DNA of 64,000 bases from Saccharopolyspora rhizosphaerae (GTDB taxonomy: Bacteria; Actinomycetota; Actinomycetes; Mycobacteriales; Pseudonocardiaceae). This document shows positions 26,017 to 33,464 of the stretch, piece after piece. How positions within the stretch are numbered: the stretch's first letter is position 1; each line of letters begins with the position of its first letter. Both the position numbers and the translations under genes were made by a program. The notes below the pieces were generated by a model. That model worked only from the letters and a program-made list of their open reading frames with translations, did not search any database and was not told the origin of the DNA. The DNA lies in the NCBI RefSeq assembly GCF_003931915.1, contig NZ_RSAA01000016.1:1-64000 (forward strand), written 5' to 3'.

Positions 26017-26083
26017 GGAAGTCCTGTTGTCAGTGTCGATCTCCAGGACTTCGCACCCGGCGGCCACCGGGTACGAAGTCCTG
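26017..26083. promoter_or_regulatory. Array of three GAAGTCCTG half-sites (candidate AraC operator)
   Basis: GGAAGTCCTG (26017-26026), inverted CAGGACTTCG (26044-26053) and CGAAGTCCTG (26074-26083). The last two form a hairpin with an inner ACCCGG/CCGGGT stem. They lie between the divergent AraC and EAL genes, next to a TAGCCT -10 box reading toward araC (26004-26009). Confidence 0.5.
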
Positions 26084-26234
26084 CCTCCGCGCGGGGATCG
26101 AGCAAGACCGTCCTAGACACCGAGCACGTTCGTTCTAGTGCCCCGACCCCACACGGGGGAATCGTCCGACCCAGGTCACGGCGGTTCTGCACGGCCGCGC
26201 ACTGACCGGTGCGCGACGAGGGGAGGAGGTCACC

Positions 26235-27641
26235 GTGTCCGGTACGAGCGCCCACGTCACCACGGCCACGGGCGTGCTCCTCGACGGAAACGACTCGAGC
26301 ACCCCGTACGAGACGGGACGCGGGCCGCGGTCCTCGCCCGCCAGGGCGAGCGGCCGCGACCAGCTGACCGGACTGCCGGACGGCACCGCGGCCCGTGACC
26401 TGCTCACCGAGCTGCTCGAGGAAGCGGGCTCCGGGATCGTCGCCGTCCTCTGCTGCGACCTCAACCGGTTCTCCCGGGTCAACCACGCGTTGGGGCACGA
26501 AGCCGGCGACGAACTGATCGTGACCTTGACCCGGCGGCTGCAGAGCAGCGTCCCCGCGGGCTGCACCGTCGCCCGGCTCTCGGGCGACAAGTGCCTGGTC
26601 GTCTGCCCCGACGTGGCGACGGTCGGTGGCGTGGAAGCGCTGACCGCTCAGGTGTCGCACCTGCTGAACAGCACCGTCCACGTCCAGTGCGGGCTCGAGG
26701 TCCGCTTCACCGCGTCGATCGGGGCCGCCGCGAGCGACAGCGCTCCGCCCGGCACCAGCGGCGACGATCTCCTGCGCTTCGCGGACGCCGCCCTCTTCGA
26801 AGCCAAGCGAGGAGGTCCCGGCCAGGTCCGCCTGGCCGACGCCTCCTTGGTGCACGACGCGAACACGCACCTCCACCGCGAAGCCCAGCTGCGGAAGGCG
26901 CTCGGCAACGACGGGCTGTCGTTGCGCTACCAACCGATCGTCGACGGCTCCGGCACCGTCCAGTTCGCCGAAGCGCTCGTCCGCTGGAACCACCTCGGCC
27001 GCGAGCTGCCCCCGGGAGAGTTCCTCCCCACCGCCGAGGAGGGCAACCTGCTGCACGACCTCGACCGCTGGGTGCTCCGGACCGCGCTGCGCGAGGCCGT
27101 CACCTGGCCGGACCACGGCCGCGGACCGGTCTCCGTCACGGTCAACCTCGCTGCCCTGCGCCCCGACCACCCGCACTTCGCAGACGAGGTCACCGAGATC
27201 ATCGACGACAGCGGGATCCAACCGGAGCGCGTCGTGCTCGAACTCGTCGAAACCACCCACACCGATCTGGCTCCGCACACCCAGGCCGCGATGCGCGCCC
27301 TGACCGAGCGGGGCGTCCGCTTCGCCCTCGACGACTTCGGCGTCGGCTACTCGTCGCTGATCGGCTTCACCACCCTCCCGATCAGCCTGGTCAAGATCGA
27401 CCGGACGTTCGTGTGCGAGATCGGCACCGATCCCTCGAAGCGAGCCGTCGCACGCGCGATCCTGGACATGAGCCGTTCCACGGGACGCCGCTGCATCGCG
27501 GAGGGCGTGGAGACCTCGGAGCAGTTCCGCGAACTGCGCTACCTGGGCGTGGAGGCGTACCAAGGCTGGCTCTTCGCACCGGCGCTCACACCACCGGACC
27601 TGCGGGCACTCCTGCTGCGCAGCACCGGCGGCCGACCCTGA
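26235..27641 (+). CDS. Cyclic-di-GMP phosphodiesterase (degenerate GGDEF + EAL)
   Basis: A 468-aa cytoplasmic protein. Residues about 40-200 are a GGDEF domain whose signature is SGDKC (116-120), so diguanylate cyclase activity is unlikely. Residues 215-460 are an EAL domain with the expected catalytic set: E246-A-L, N304, E336, D366-D367, K387, E423 and Q443. It should therefore hydrolyse c-di-GMP, perhaps with GTP binding to the degenerate domain as control. No PAS, GAF or membrane segment is present. It starts at GTG 26235 behind GGAGGAGG. Confidence 0.9.
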   Translation: MSGTSAHVTTATGVLLDGNDSSTPYETGRGPRSSPARASGRDQLTGLPDGTAARDLLTELLEEAGSGIVAVLCCDLNRFSRVNHALGHEAGDELIVTLTRRLQSSVPAGCTVARLSGDKCLVVCPDVATVGGVEALTAQVSHLLNSTVHVQCGLEVRFTASIGAAASDSAPPGTSGDDLLRFADAALFEAKRGGPGQVRLADASLVHDANTHLHREAQLRKALGNDGLSLRYQPIVDGSGTVQFAEALVRWNHLGRELPPGEFLPTAEEGNLLHDLDRWVLRTALREAVTWPDHGRGPVSVTVNLAALRPDHPHFADEVTEIIDDSGIQPERVVLELVETTHTDLAPHTQAAMRALTERGVRFALDDFGVGYSSLIGFTTLPISLVKIDRTFVCEIGTDPSKRAVARAILDMSRSTGRRCIAEGVETSEQFRELRYLGVEAYQGWLFAPALTPPDLRALLLRSTGGRP

Positions 27642-27748
27642 CCGAGCGCGGCCGCCACCGCGCTCCCGTCGGCGATCGCCCGATCGTCCTTCCACGGTGA
27701 TGGCCGAATTCGGCGGACCAGAGCGCCCGCACCGGCGACGATCGAGTT

Positions 27749-28231
27749 GTGAACTTCCGAGTGCTGGAGATCGGCCGAACGGTGGTGGAGGAGCTGCGGG
27801 AGGTCGACGACGCGGGTCGCGCGGTCGAGTCGCACGTCGAGACGACCGGGGGCCCGCCGTTGCGCTGCTGCCTGCGGCGGGCAGAGCCGGGCGAACGCGT
27901 GGCGCTGGTGAGCTGCGCGCCGTTGCGGCGGTGGGCGGTGGAGCACGGAGTGACGCCCGGAGCTGACGACGAGGTCGGTCCCGTCTTCGTCCACGCGGAG
28001 GACTGCGGCGGTCCGGACGGTCCCGGTTGGCCGGAACCGCTCCGCGGCTCGCGCCGGGTCCTGCGCGCCTACTCCGCCGAGGGCCGGATCGTGGGCGGCT
28101 GCCTGCTGGACGGGAAGACCGGGAAGTCCGAGCGGACCGCCTCGGACCTGTTCCTGGACCCGGCTGTGGCGCTCGTGCACGTCCGCGCGGTCGAGTTCGG
28201 GTGTTTCCTCTTCGAGCTGCGGCGCCGCTGA
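27749..28231 (+). CDS. DUF1203-family protein
   Basis: A 160-aa protein matching the DUF1203 pattern: CCLRRAEPGERVALVS, then DDEVGPVFVHAEDC, LRGSRRVLRAYSAEGRIVGG and the C-terminal ALVHVRAVEFGCFLFEL. Function of the family is unknown. The strict HAEDC-type motif suggests an enzymatic or metal-binding site. A GACGAT box (27737-27742) ends 6 nt before GTG 27749, so the mRNA is probably leaderless. Confidence 0.78.
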   Translation: MNFRVLEIGRTVVEELREVDDAGRAVESHVETTGGPPLRCCLRRAEPGERVALVSCAPLRRWAVEHGVTPGADDEVGPVFVHAEDCGGPDGPGWPEPLRGSRRVLRAYSAEGRIVGGCLLDGKTGKSERTASDLFLDPAVALVHVRAVEFGCFLFELRRR

Positions 28232-28254
28232 TCGGTGTACCCGCGCAGGAGACG

Positions 28255-28740
28255 TCAGTCCGGCGTTGCCTCGTGTCCCCGGAGAGGCAGGCCGCGCTGG
28301 TCGGTGCTCCGCTCCCGCTCCTTCATCTCCGCTTCGAACACGTGCCGCCGGCCCTCGAGCAGCTCCCGCGCTCGTCGCTCGTGTTCGCGGAAGCAGCTCC
28401 AGTAGCCGTCGTCGAAGTCCTCGACGATCTGGAACGTCCACCGTCCGCGGATGACGTTGCGGCCGACGACTTCGCGCTCGATCGTGTCGGCCAGCTCGCC
28501 CTGACCGCACTCCCGCAGCGCAGCCACGCCTTCGCTGAGCGCTGCGTCGCCGGAACCGATGAGCTGGTGGAACTCGTACAGGTGGCCGCGGGCACGCTCG
28601 ATGGTTTCCAACGCCTCGGTGACCTTGCCGACCGCAGCCACCGTCGAGTCGTCGACGCCGTCCGGACGTTGGTGTTCCGGCGACGGCTCGTCCACGGCTG
28701 CTCGTTCTGCGCTGCTCGGCTCAGGGTGATCGACGCCCAT
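28255..28740 (-). CDS. Conserved hypothetical helical protein
   Basis: A 161-aa, highly charged, helical protein (KVTEALETIERARGHLYEFH, WSCFREHERRARELLEGRR). The pattern of a long helical hairpin with a conserved IRGRWTFQIVEDFDD segment recurs in many actinobacterial hypothetical proteins. No function is known. Disordered acidic ends flank the core. It lies immediately downstream of the split grpB gene on the same strand. Confidence 0.6.
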   Translation of the reverse strand: MGVDHPEPSSAERAAVDEPSPEHQRPDGVDDSTVAAVGKVTEALETIERARGHLYEFHQLIGSGDAALSEGVAALRECGQGELADTIEREVVGRNVIRGRWTFQIVEDFDDGYWSCFREHERRARELLEGRRHVFEAEMKERERSTDQRGLPLRGHEATPD

Positions 28741-28847
28741 GAGGCCATTGTGACCTCGATCAACGCGGAAGGCCCGCTGGGACGGCGGCCCGCGAGCGGC
28801 TGGACCCGGGCCTTCGGCTCGTGGGGGCCAGGTGTCCGGCTTCGGGC

Positions 28848-29135
28848 CCAGGGGCGGAGGTGGGGCTGGATCTCGTCGAGGAAGTCCGACTTGGCACGGG
28901 TGTAGTCGTCGTGGTCCGGCGCTTCTGCGTGCCGCTCGGCGAGGGTGCGCTTGATCTGCTCGTAGCGCCGGGCCTGCTCCGGGTGGTGTCCGCGGAAATC
29001 GACGACGAACTGGGCGAAAGGCGAGTCGGTGCGTCGCATGTGGAGGATGGCCTCGTCGGGGGGAGCGCGGAAGAGCCGCTTCTCGGAGAGCTCGGGCTCC
29101 GCACGGTCGCCCGGCCTCGGGATGTCCGGGTAGAC
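28848..29135 (-). pseudogene. GrpB-family protein, C-terminal fragment
   Basis: On the minus strand, YPDIPRPGDRAEPELSEKRL, HMRRTDSPFAQFVVDFRGHH and YEQIKRTLAERHAEAPDHDD match the C-terminal half of GrpB/UPF0157 nucleotidyltransferase-fold proteins. The matching N-terminal half is at 29433-29693, separated by about 300 bases holding two copies of a dispersed repeat. The fragment has no start of its own and its frame runs past the expected stop, so the gene is broken. Confidence 0.75.
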
Positions 29136-29149
29136 CCGGTCTCGAACCG

Positions 29150-29241
29150 TGGCTGGACGCCGCGACGCCGTGTACCGGTCAGGAGCGGCGCCCGGACCCC
29201 GAGGGCCGCTGAGGTTCCGCCACCGGCACCGTCCGCAGCGG
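29150..29241 (-). repeat. Dispersed repeat family 1, copy A (partial)
   Basis: Shares a 75-80 base core with copy B (29338-29419) and copy C (20692-20818), but lacks the CTCAGCGG arm present in B. It lies between the two grpB fragments. Confidence 0.7.
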
Positions 29242-29304
29242 AACCACCAAACCTTCAAGACGAGCACCACAGTGCTTTCTCGGTTCACCACGCCAGCAAC
29301 CGGC

Positions 29305-29427
29305 ACCGCCGGAGTTCTCAGCGGTTCATCGGGGGAGGACGCCGCGACGCCGTTGACCGGCACACATCAGGAGTGGCGCCCGGACCCGGAGGGCCGCTGA
29401 GGTTCCGCCACCAGCACCGCCGAGCAG
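29305..29427 (-). repeat. Dispersed repeat family 1, copy B
   Basis: Full-length relative of copy C in opposite orientation. Its inverted arms CTCAGCGG (29317-29324) and CCGCTGAG (29394-29401) differ from CTGAGCGG/CCGCTCAG of copy C by a matched change in both arms, preserving pairing. Confidence 0.75.
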
Positions 29428-29432
29428 CGCGA

Positions 29433-29693
29433 CCACGGGGAGTGGACGAAAGTGAGCGCGAGGACATCGGGGAGTGCGTCCAGGCTCGGCAGCGAAGGCA
29501 TCCGCACCTGCAGGTCGACGATCGGCTTCGCCGCGAGACCCGGCACTGCCGTGGAGCCGATGTGCTCGTAGGTGAACTCCTCAGCACCGTCGAGCGGGGC
29601 GAACACCGAGCGCGGCTGGCGGAGCAGGGTCTCGGCTCGGGTCGGCCAAGCCGGGTCGTGCGCGACGATTGCGGCGGCAGGCACGCGGCGCAC
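29433..29693 (-). pseudogene. GrpB-family protein, N-terminal fragment
   Basis: The minus strand encodes IVAHDPAWPTRAETLLRQ, the GrpB signature EHIGSTAVPGLAAKPIVDLQ and LDALPDVLALTFVHSPW. It then runs into repeat-derived sequence and stops at 29367. This is the first half of the gene whose remainder is at 28848-29135. The nucleotidyltransferase-like GST motif is intact but the protein cannot fold as in relatives. Confidence 0.78.
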
Positions 29694-29785
29694 ACAGCAA
29701 GGTCCGTCCCGGTGCAGGTGCTCTCAGCCAGAGCCGACTCCCAGCTCATCTCCGGCACGCCGCAGGCGCAGTAGCCTCTGAGGTC

Positions 29786-30304
29786 ATGATCGACGACGCC
29801 GCACTCCCCGACCCGCCACTTCCCGACCTCGTGCTCAGCGCGTTCACCGAGGACGACCTCGCGGAGCTCGTCGTGCTCCAGCGGTGCTGCTGGGTGCCGG
29901 AAGCGCTGATCAACGAGAGCCTCGACGTCCCCGCTCTGCACGAGAGCCCCGCCCAGGTGCTGGAGTGGGCGACGTCGTGGACGACGCTCGTCGTTCGCCG
30001 GGCGGGCCGCTTCGTCGGTGCGGTGCGAGGTCGACGAGAGGGGAGCACCTGGCAGGTCGGTCGGCTGATGGTCGCCCCCGACCTCGCGGGGCAGGGCATC
30101 GGGTCATGGTTGCTCGACTGCGTCGAACGCGTGGCGCCGCCGGACATCGGTCAGTTCGTCCTCTTCACGGGCGCCAAGAGCACCCGCAACATCGCCACCT
30201 ACGAACGAGCCGGCTACCGGCTCGCGGAACTGCCCGACCCGCTCCCACCGGGGCACATCGCGGGCGCGGTCCACATGACCAAGCCACGTCCCCAGGTCGC
30301 GTGA
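29786..30304 (+). CDS. GNAT-family N-acetyltransferase
   Basis: A 172-aa acetyltransferase with the acetyl-CoA pyrophosphate loop LMVAPDLAGQGIGSWLLDCV and the C-terminal KSTRNIATYERAGYRL typical of GNAT motif B. Acceptor substrate unknown. A TAGCCT box (29772-29777) lies 8 nt upstream of ATG 29786. Confidence 0.85.
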   Translation: MIDDAALPDPPLPDLVLSAFTEDDLAELVVLQRCCWVPEALINESLDVPALHESPAQVLEWATSWTTLVVRRAGRFVGAVRGRREGSTWQVGRLMVAPDLAGQGIGSWLLDCVERVAPPDIGQFVLFTGAKSTRNIATYERAGYRLAELPDPLPPGHIAGAVHMTKPRPQVA

Positions 30305-30452
30305 TGCCGGCACCCGACGTCCCGATCCAGCCCCGGTTCCTGCTCGTATGACCCGCGTCTCGCGATGTGGATCATGCCGAGGGTGCGGGCTTACCGTTGC
30401 TCCCTGTCTGCACGCAGAGGACGCGCGGTGACGGCAGCAGCGGGGTGACCAC

Positions 30453-31382
30453 GTGCGAGGACTGGACGAGGCGGTCAGGTCCGCAGAAGCCGCGCTCTTC
30501 TCCCGGTACCGGCTGTCGGCGACGGACTCCGTCCGCGCGTTGCCCACGAGCGGGGAAGAGCTGCGGGTCTGGCGTTGGGGATCTGGTGAGCCCGTGGTGT
30601 TCCTGCACGCGGCCGGTCTTCCCGCCACGAGCTGGCTTCCACTGGCCGCAGAGCTCTCGGGCGTGCAGGTGCACCTCGTCGAACTCCCCGGACACGGGCT
30701 GGCCGGCCCCAGCCGCATCGAGCCGCGTCCCGCTCGACGGCACGGCCACCTCCTGGTGTCCGAGCTGCTCGACGAGCTCTCGCTCAGCTCCGCCCACCTC
30801 GTGGGGAACTCGTTGGGCGGCACGCTGGGCCTGTGGTTCGCCGCAGCCTGTCCGGAGCGCGTCCGCTCCTTCACCGCGATGGGCGTTCCCGCGCCCGCGC
30901 TCCCCGGGGTCGCGGTCCCGCCCCTGCTCAGCCTCCTGATGGCGCGCGGGATCGGGCCGCTGGTCCAGCGCGTCCCGGCACCAGTCCGGCTCTTCCGCGT
31001 CCTGATCAGCCAGATCTTGGGGCGCGCGGACGCGGCGAACGCGCCTCGGGAACTCGTGGAGGTCGCCCGGCTCAGCTCACGCCGGCCCGGGAACGTGCGC
31101 ACCCTGACCACGTGGTTGCGCGAGCTCGACGGGCTGCGGAAGCCCCGTCCGGGGAGCGTCCTCAGCAGCGCGGACGTCGAGTCCGTCCGAGCGCCGTGCC
31201 TCTTCCTGTGGGGCGAGGACGACCCCGTCATGCGGCTCGACCGCGCCCGGTCCGCGCTGGAGCGCTTCCCGTCCGCGGTCGTCCAGGAAGTCCGGGGCGG
31301 GCACGCGCCGTGGCTGACCTCACCGGGTCGGTGCGCCGAGCTCCTCACGCAGCACCTCCGGAACACCGGCACCGCGCACTGA
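30453..31382 (+). CDS. Alpha/beta-hydrolase
   Basis: A 309-aa alpha/beta-hydrolase: oxyanion region FLHAAGLPATSW, nucleophile elbow LVGNSLGGTLG, acid WGEDDPV and histidine GGHAPWL. Similar proteins are esterases, lipases or ring-cleavage hydrolases; substrate unknown. The 148 bases before the GTG start contain no other gene. Confidence 0.82.
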   Translation: MRGLDEAVRSAEAALFSRYRLSATDSVRALPTSGEELRVWRWGSGEPVVFLHAAGLPATSWLPLAAELSGVQVHLVELPGHGLAGPSRIEPRPARRHGHLLVSELLDELSLSSAHLVGNSLGGTLGLWFAAACPERVRSFTAMGVPAPALPGVAVPPLLSLLMARGIGPLVQRVPAPVRLFRVLISQILGRADAANAPRELVEVARLSSRRPGNVRTLTTWLRELDGLRKPRPGSVLSSADVESVRAPCLFLWGEDDPVMRLDRARSALERFPSAVVQEVRGGHAPWLTSPGRCAELLTQHLRNTGTAH

Positions 31383-31440
31383 GGACGTCAGCCGGTCCGC
31401 TTGCACAGCGGTGCGGCGGTTCATGGTCGACAATCGAGGC

Positions 31441-31899
31441 ATGCGGTGGAGGGTGTTGGTCGGAACGGGAATCGCGGTCGCTGCGACGGCGGTGGTCGGC
31501 GCAGCCGGGGTGGACTCCGAGAGCACCTGGTTCCGGCGGTTGCGCAAGCCTTCGTGGCAGCCGCCGCCCCAGGTGTTCGGGCCGGTGTGGAGCACGTTGT
31601 ACACCGACATCGCCCTCTCGTCGGCCGCCGCGCTGTCCCGGCTTCCCGAGCGGTCCGGCTACGTGCCGGCTCTGGCCCGCAACCTCGTGCTCAACGCCGG
31701 GTGGACCTGGGTCTTCTGGCGGGCTCAGCGCCCCGGGTGGGCGGCCGTGGAGGCCGCGGCCCTGACGGCCAGCTCGGTGGACCTGCTCGCGCGGACCGCG
31801 CGAGCCGACCGGCGCGCCGGGGCCGCTCTGGCGCCGTACGTGGCGTGGTGCGCGTTCGCCACCGCGCTGTCGACGGCGATCGCGCGCCGCAACTCCTGA
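31441..31899 (+). CDS. tspO: TspO/MBR-family membrane protein
   Basis: A 152-aa five-helix membrane protein of the TspO/translocator family, which binds porphyrins and related ligands. Conserved motifs are WFRRLRKPSWQPPPQVFGPV, LNAGWTWVFWRAQRPG and APYVAWCAFATALSTAIARRN. A GACAAT box (31429-31434) ends 6 nt before the ATG. Its stop codon is two bases from the stop of the convergent EamA gene. The junction is the 12-bp palindrome CCTGAGCTCAGG, leaving no room for a separate terminator. Confidence 0.9.
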   Translation: MRWRVLVGTGIAVAATAVVGAAGVDSESTWFRRLRKPSWQPPPQVFGPVWSTLYTDIALSSAAALSRLPERSGYVPALARNLVLNAGWTWVFWRAQRPGWAAVEAAALTASSVDLLARTARADRRAGAALAPYVAWCAFATALSTAIARRNS

Positions 31900-31901
31900 G
31901 C

Positions 31902-32846
31902 TCAGGCGCTGCGGTCGCCCAGCCGGACCAGGACGACGCCGCCGATGATCAGCACTCCACCGAGGACGACCGCGACACCGGGCCGCTGGTCGAGCAGGGC
32001 CCAGGCGAACAGCGCGCTGGCCAGCACCTCGGTGAGGGCGACGAAGGACGCCAGGCGGGAGCCCAGGCGGCGGGTCGCGGCGGTGCCCGTCGCGTAGGCG
32101 ACGGCTGCGGAGAGCACGCCGAGCGCCACCACCGGTGCCCACCACGGGGTGCCGCCGATCGCGTAGGCCGCCGGGGCGGATGACGCGTGCATGGGCAGGA
32201 TCCCGATCGCACCGAGCAGCGCGAGGATCCCCGCCGACAGCGCGAGACCGACGCCGGCCAGGGTGATCGGCGGGAGGACGCCCTCGGTCTCCCCCGAGAT
32301 CAGGAAGTACGCGGCGTTGCCGATCATCGCCGCGAACGCCCAGGCCGCGCCCGCCCACGCGACGCCCGCGCCCGAAGCCAGGTCCAGCGCGAACACCAGG
32401 CCCGCGATCGCCGACGCCGCGCCCAGCAGCGTCAGCGCGGTGGGGCGCTGCCCCCGCCGCAGCCACAGCCAGCCGACGATCGCGACCGGCGCGGTGAACT
32501 CGATGAGCAGCGCGGGAGCCACGTCCATCGTGCTCACCGCGGAGAAGTAGCAGAACTGCGTGCCCGCCATCCCGAGTCCGCCGTAGATCAGCACCGGGCG
32601 GGTCTGCGCGCGCAGCAGCCGCCACCGGCCGCGCAGCGCGATCAGCGCGAACGGCGCCAGCGCCAGCGCCCCCACGCTGAGCCGGGCCAGCACCACCGCT
32701 CCCGGACTCCACCCGGATTCGAGCAGGCCCCGCGCCAACGCCCCCGACATGCCGAACGTGCCCGCCGAGAGCAGCGCGAGCAGCAGCCCGCCACCGAGGT
32801 GAGGAGCGGCGCGGACACCAGCCCTGTCATTCGCTAACTGCGTCAT
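31902..32846 (-). CDS. EamA/DMT-superfamily exporter
   Basis: A 314-aa protein with ten membrane helices arranged as two EamA repeats, a family of metabolite and drug exporters (RhaT/YdcZ type). The substrate is unknown. It is divergent from a CGNR-type regulator gene only 38 bases away, an arrangement that suggests the regulator controls it. The start codon lies inside a GCGTCAT-N5-ATGACGC inverted repeat that could be the operator. Confidence 0.85.
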   Translation of the reverse strand: MTQLANDRAGVRAAPHLGGGLLLALLSAGTFGMSGALARGLLESGWSPGAVVLARLSVGALALAPFALIALRGRWRLLRAQTRPVLIYGGLGMAGTQFCYFSAVSTMDVAPALLIEFTAPVAIVGWLWLRRGQRPTALTLLGAASAIAGLVFALDLASGAGVAWAGAAWAFAAMIGNAAYFLISGETEGVLPPITLAGVGLALSAGILALLGAIGILPMHASSAPAAYAIGGTPWWAPVVALGVLSAAVAYATGTAATRRLGSRLASFVALTEVLASALFAWALLDQRPGVAVVLGGVLIIGGVVLVRLGDRSA

Positions 32847-32884
32847 GGCAAATGACGCTATGACCGAGGGTGTAATATGTCAAC
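32840..32884. promoter_or_regulatory. Divergent promoter/operator of EamA exporter and CGNR regulator
   Basis: A perfect 7-bp inverted repeat (32840-32846 with 32852-32858) overlaps the exporter start. TAATAT (32873-32878) ends 6 nt before ATG 32885 of the regulator, giving a leaderless mRNA. This is an unusually AT-rich -10 for the window. Confidence 0.65.
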
Positions 32885-33418
32885 ATGATTTTTGGCCATG
32901 ACACGGAAGCTGGGCTGCAGGCGGCCGTCGCCCTGGTCAACAGCGCTGGGGAGCCGGACGCGCTCACCACCGTCCAGGCCGTCGACGCCTGGTACGCCGA
33001 GCACCGCTACACCGGGCGGCGCGACCGCGACGAGGTCGAGCTCGAGGAGCTGCGCGCGCTGCGCCCGGTGTTGCGCGACCTGCTGACCACCGACCGCGAC
33101 CACGCTGCCGAGCTGGTCAACGACATGCTGGCCGAAGCCGGAGCGTTGCCCCAGCTGGTGCGGCACGGCGACGAGGACTGGCACCTGCACGCCATCGACG
33201 CCGACGCGCCGCTGGCTCGCCGGGTGGTCGTGGAGACGGCGATGGCGGTGGTCGACGTGGTCCGCCTCGACGAGATGTCGCGGCTGTCGGTGTGCGCGGA
33301 CGAGAGCTGCCAGGGCGTGGTCCTCGACCTCACCCGCAACCGGTCCCGGCGCTTCTGCACCACGGCCTGCGCCAACCGCAACGCCGTCGCCGCGTACCGG
33401 GCCCGCAAGAGCCGCTGA
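32885..33418 (+). CDS. CGNR zinc-finger (ABATE-domain) regulator
   Basis: A 177-aa protein with an N-terminal ABATE-type stress-sensor domain and a C-terminal CGNR-like zinc finger. The finger cysteines are in CADESCQG and FCTTACANRN, and the final basic helix YRARKSR probably contacts DNA. The motif here is CANR rather than CGNR. In related operons these proteins sit beside MFS or EamA exporters and act as regulators, as the divergent exporter here suggests. Confidence 0.85.
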   Translation: MIFGHDTEAGLQAAVALVNSAGEPDALTTVQAVDAWYAEHRYTGRRDRDEVELEELRALRPVLRDLLTTDRDHAAELVNDMLAEAGALPQLVRHGDEDWHLHAIDADAPLARRVVVETAMAVVDVVRLDEMSRLSVCADESCQGVVLDLTRNRSRRFCTTACANRNAVAAYRARKSR

Positions 33419-33464
33419 GACCAGGTGCGCGCACCCGTCCAGCCGATCGGGCAGTATCGGGGGC

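Noticed and set aside
28323..29363. A 346-codon minus-strand protein
   Set aside because: Only residues 77-172 resemble a known family (GrpB). The start lies in repeat sequence and the end overlaps the better-supported gene at 28255-28740 in another frame.
29136..29432. Programmed interruption or inversion switch in grpB
   Set aside because: No recombinase gene and no inverted repeats flanking a whole segment were seen. The repeats lie inside the gap, which fits a simple insertion better.
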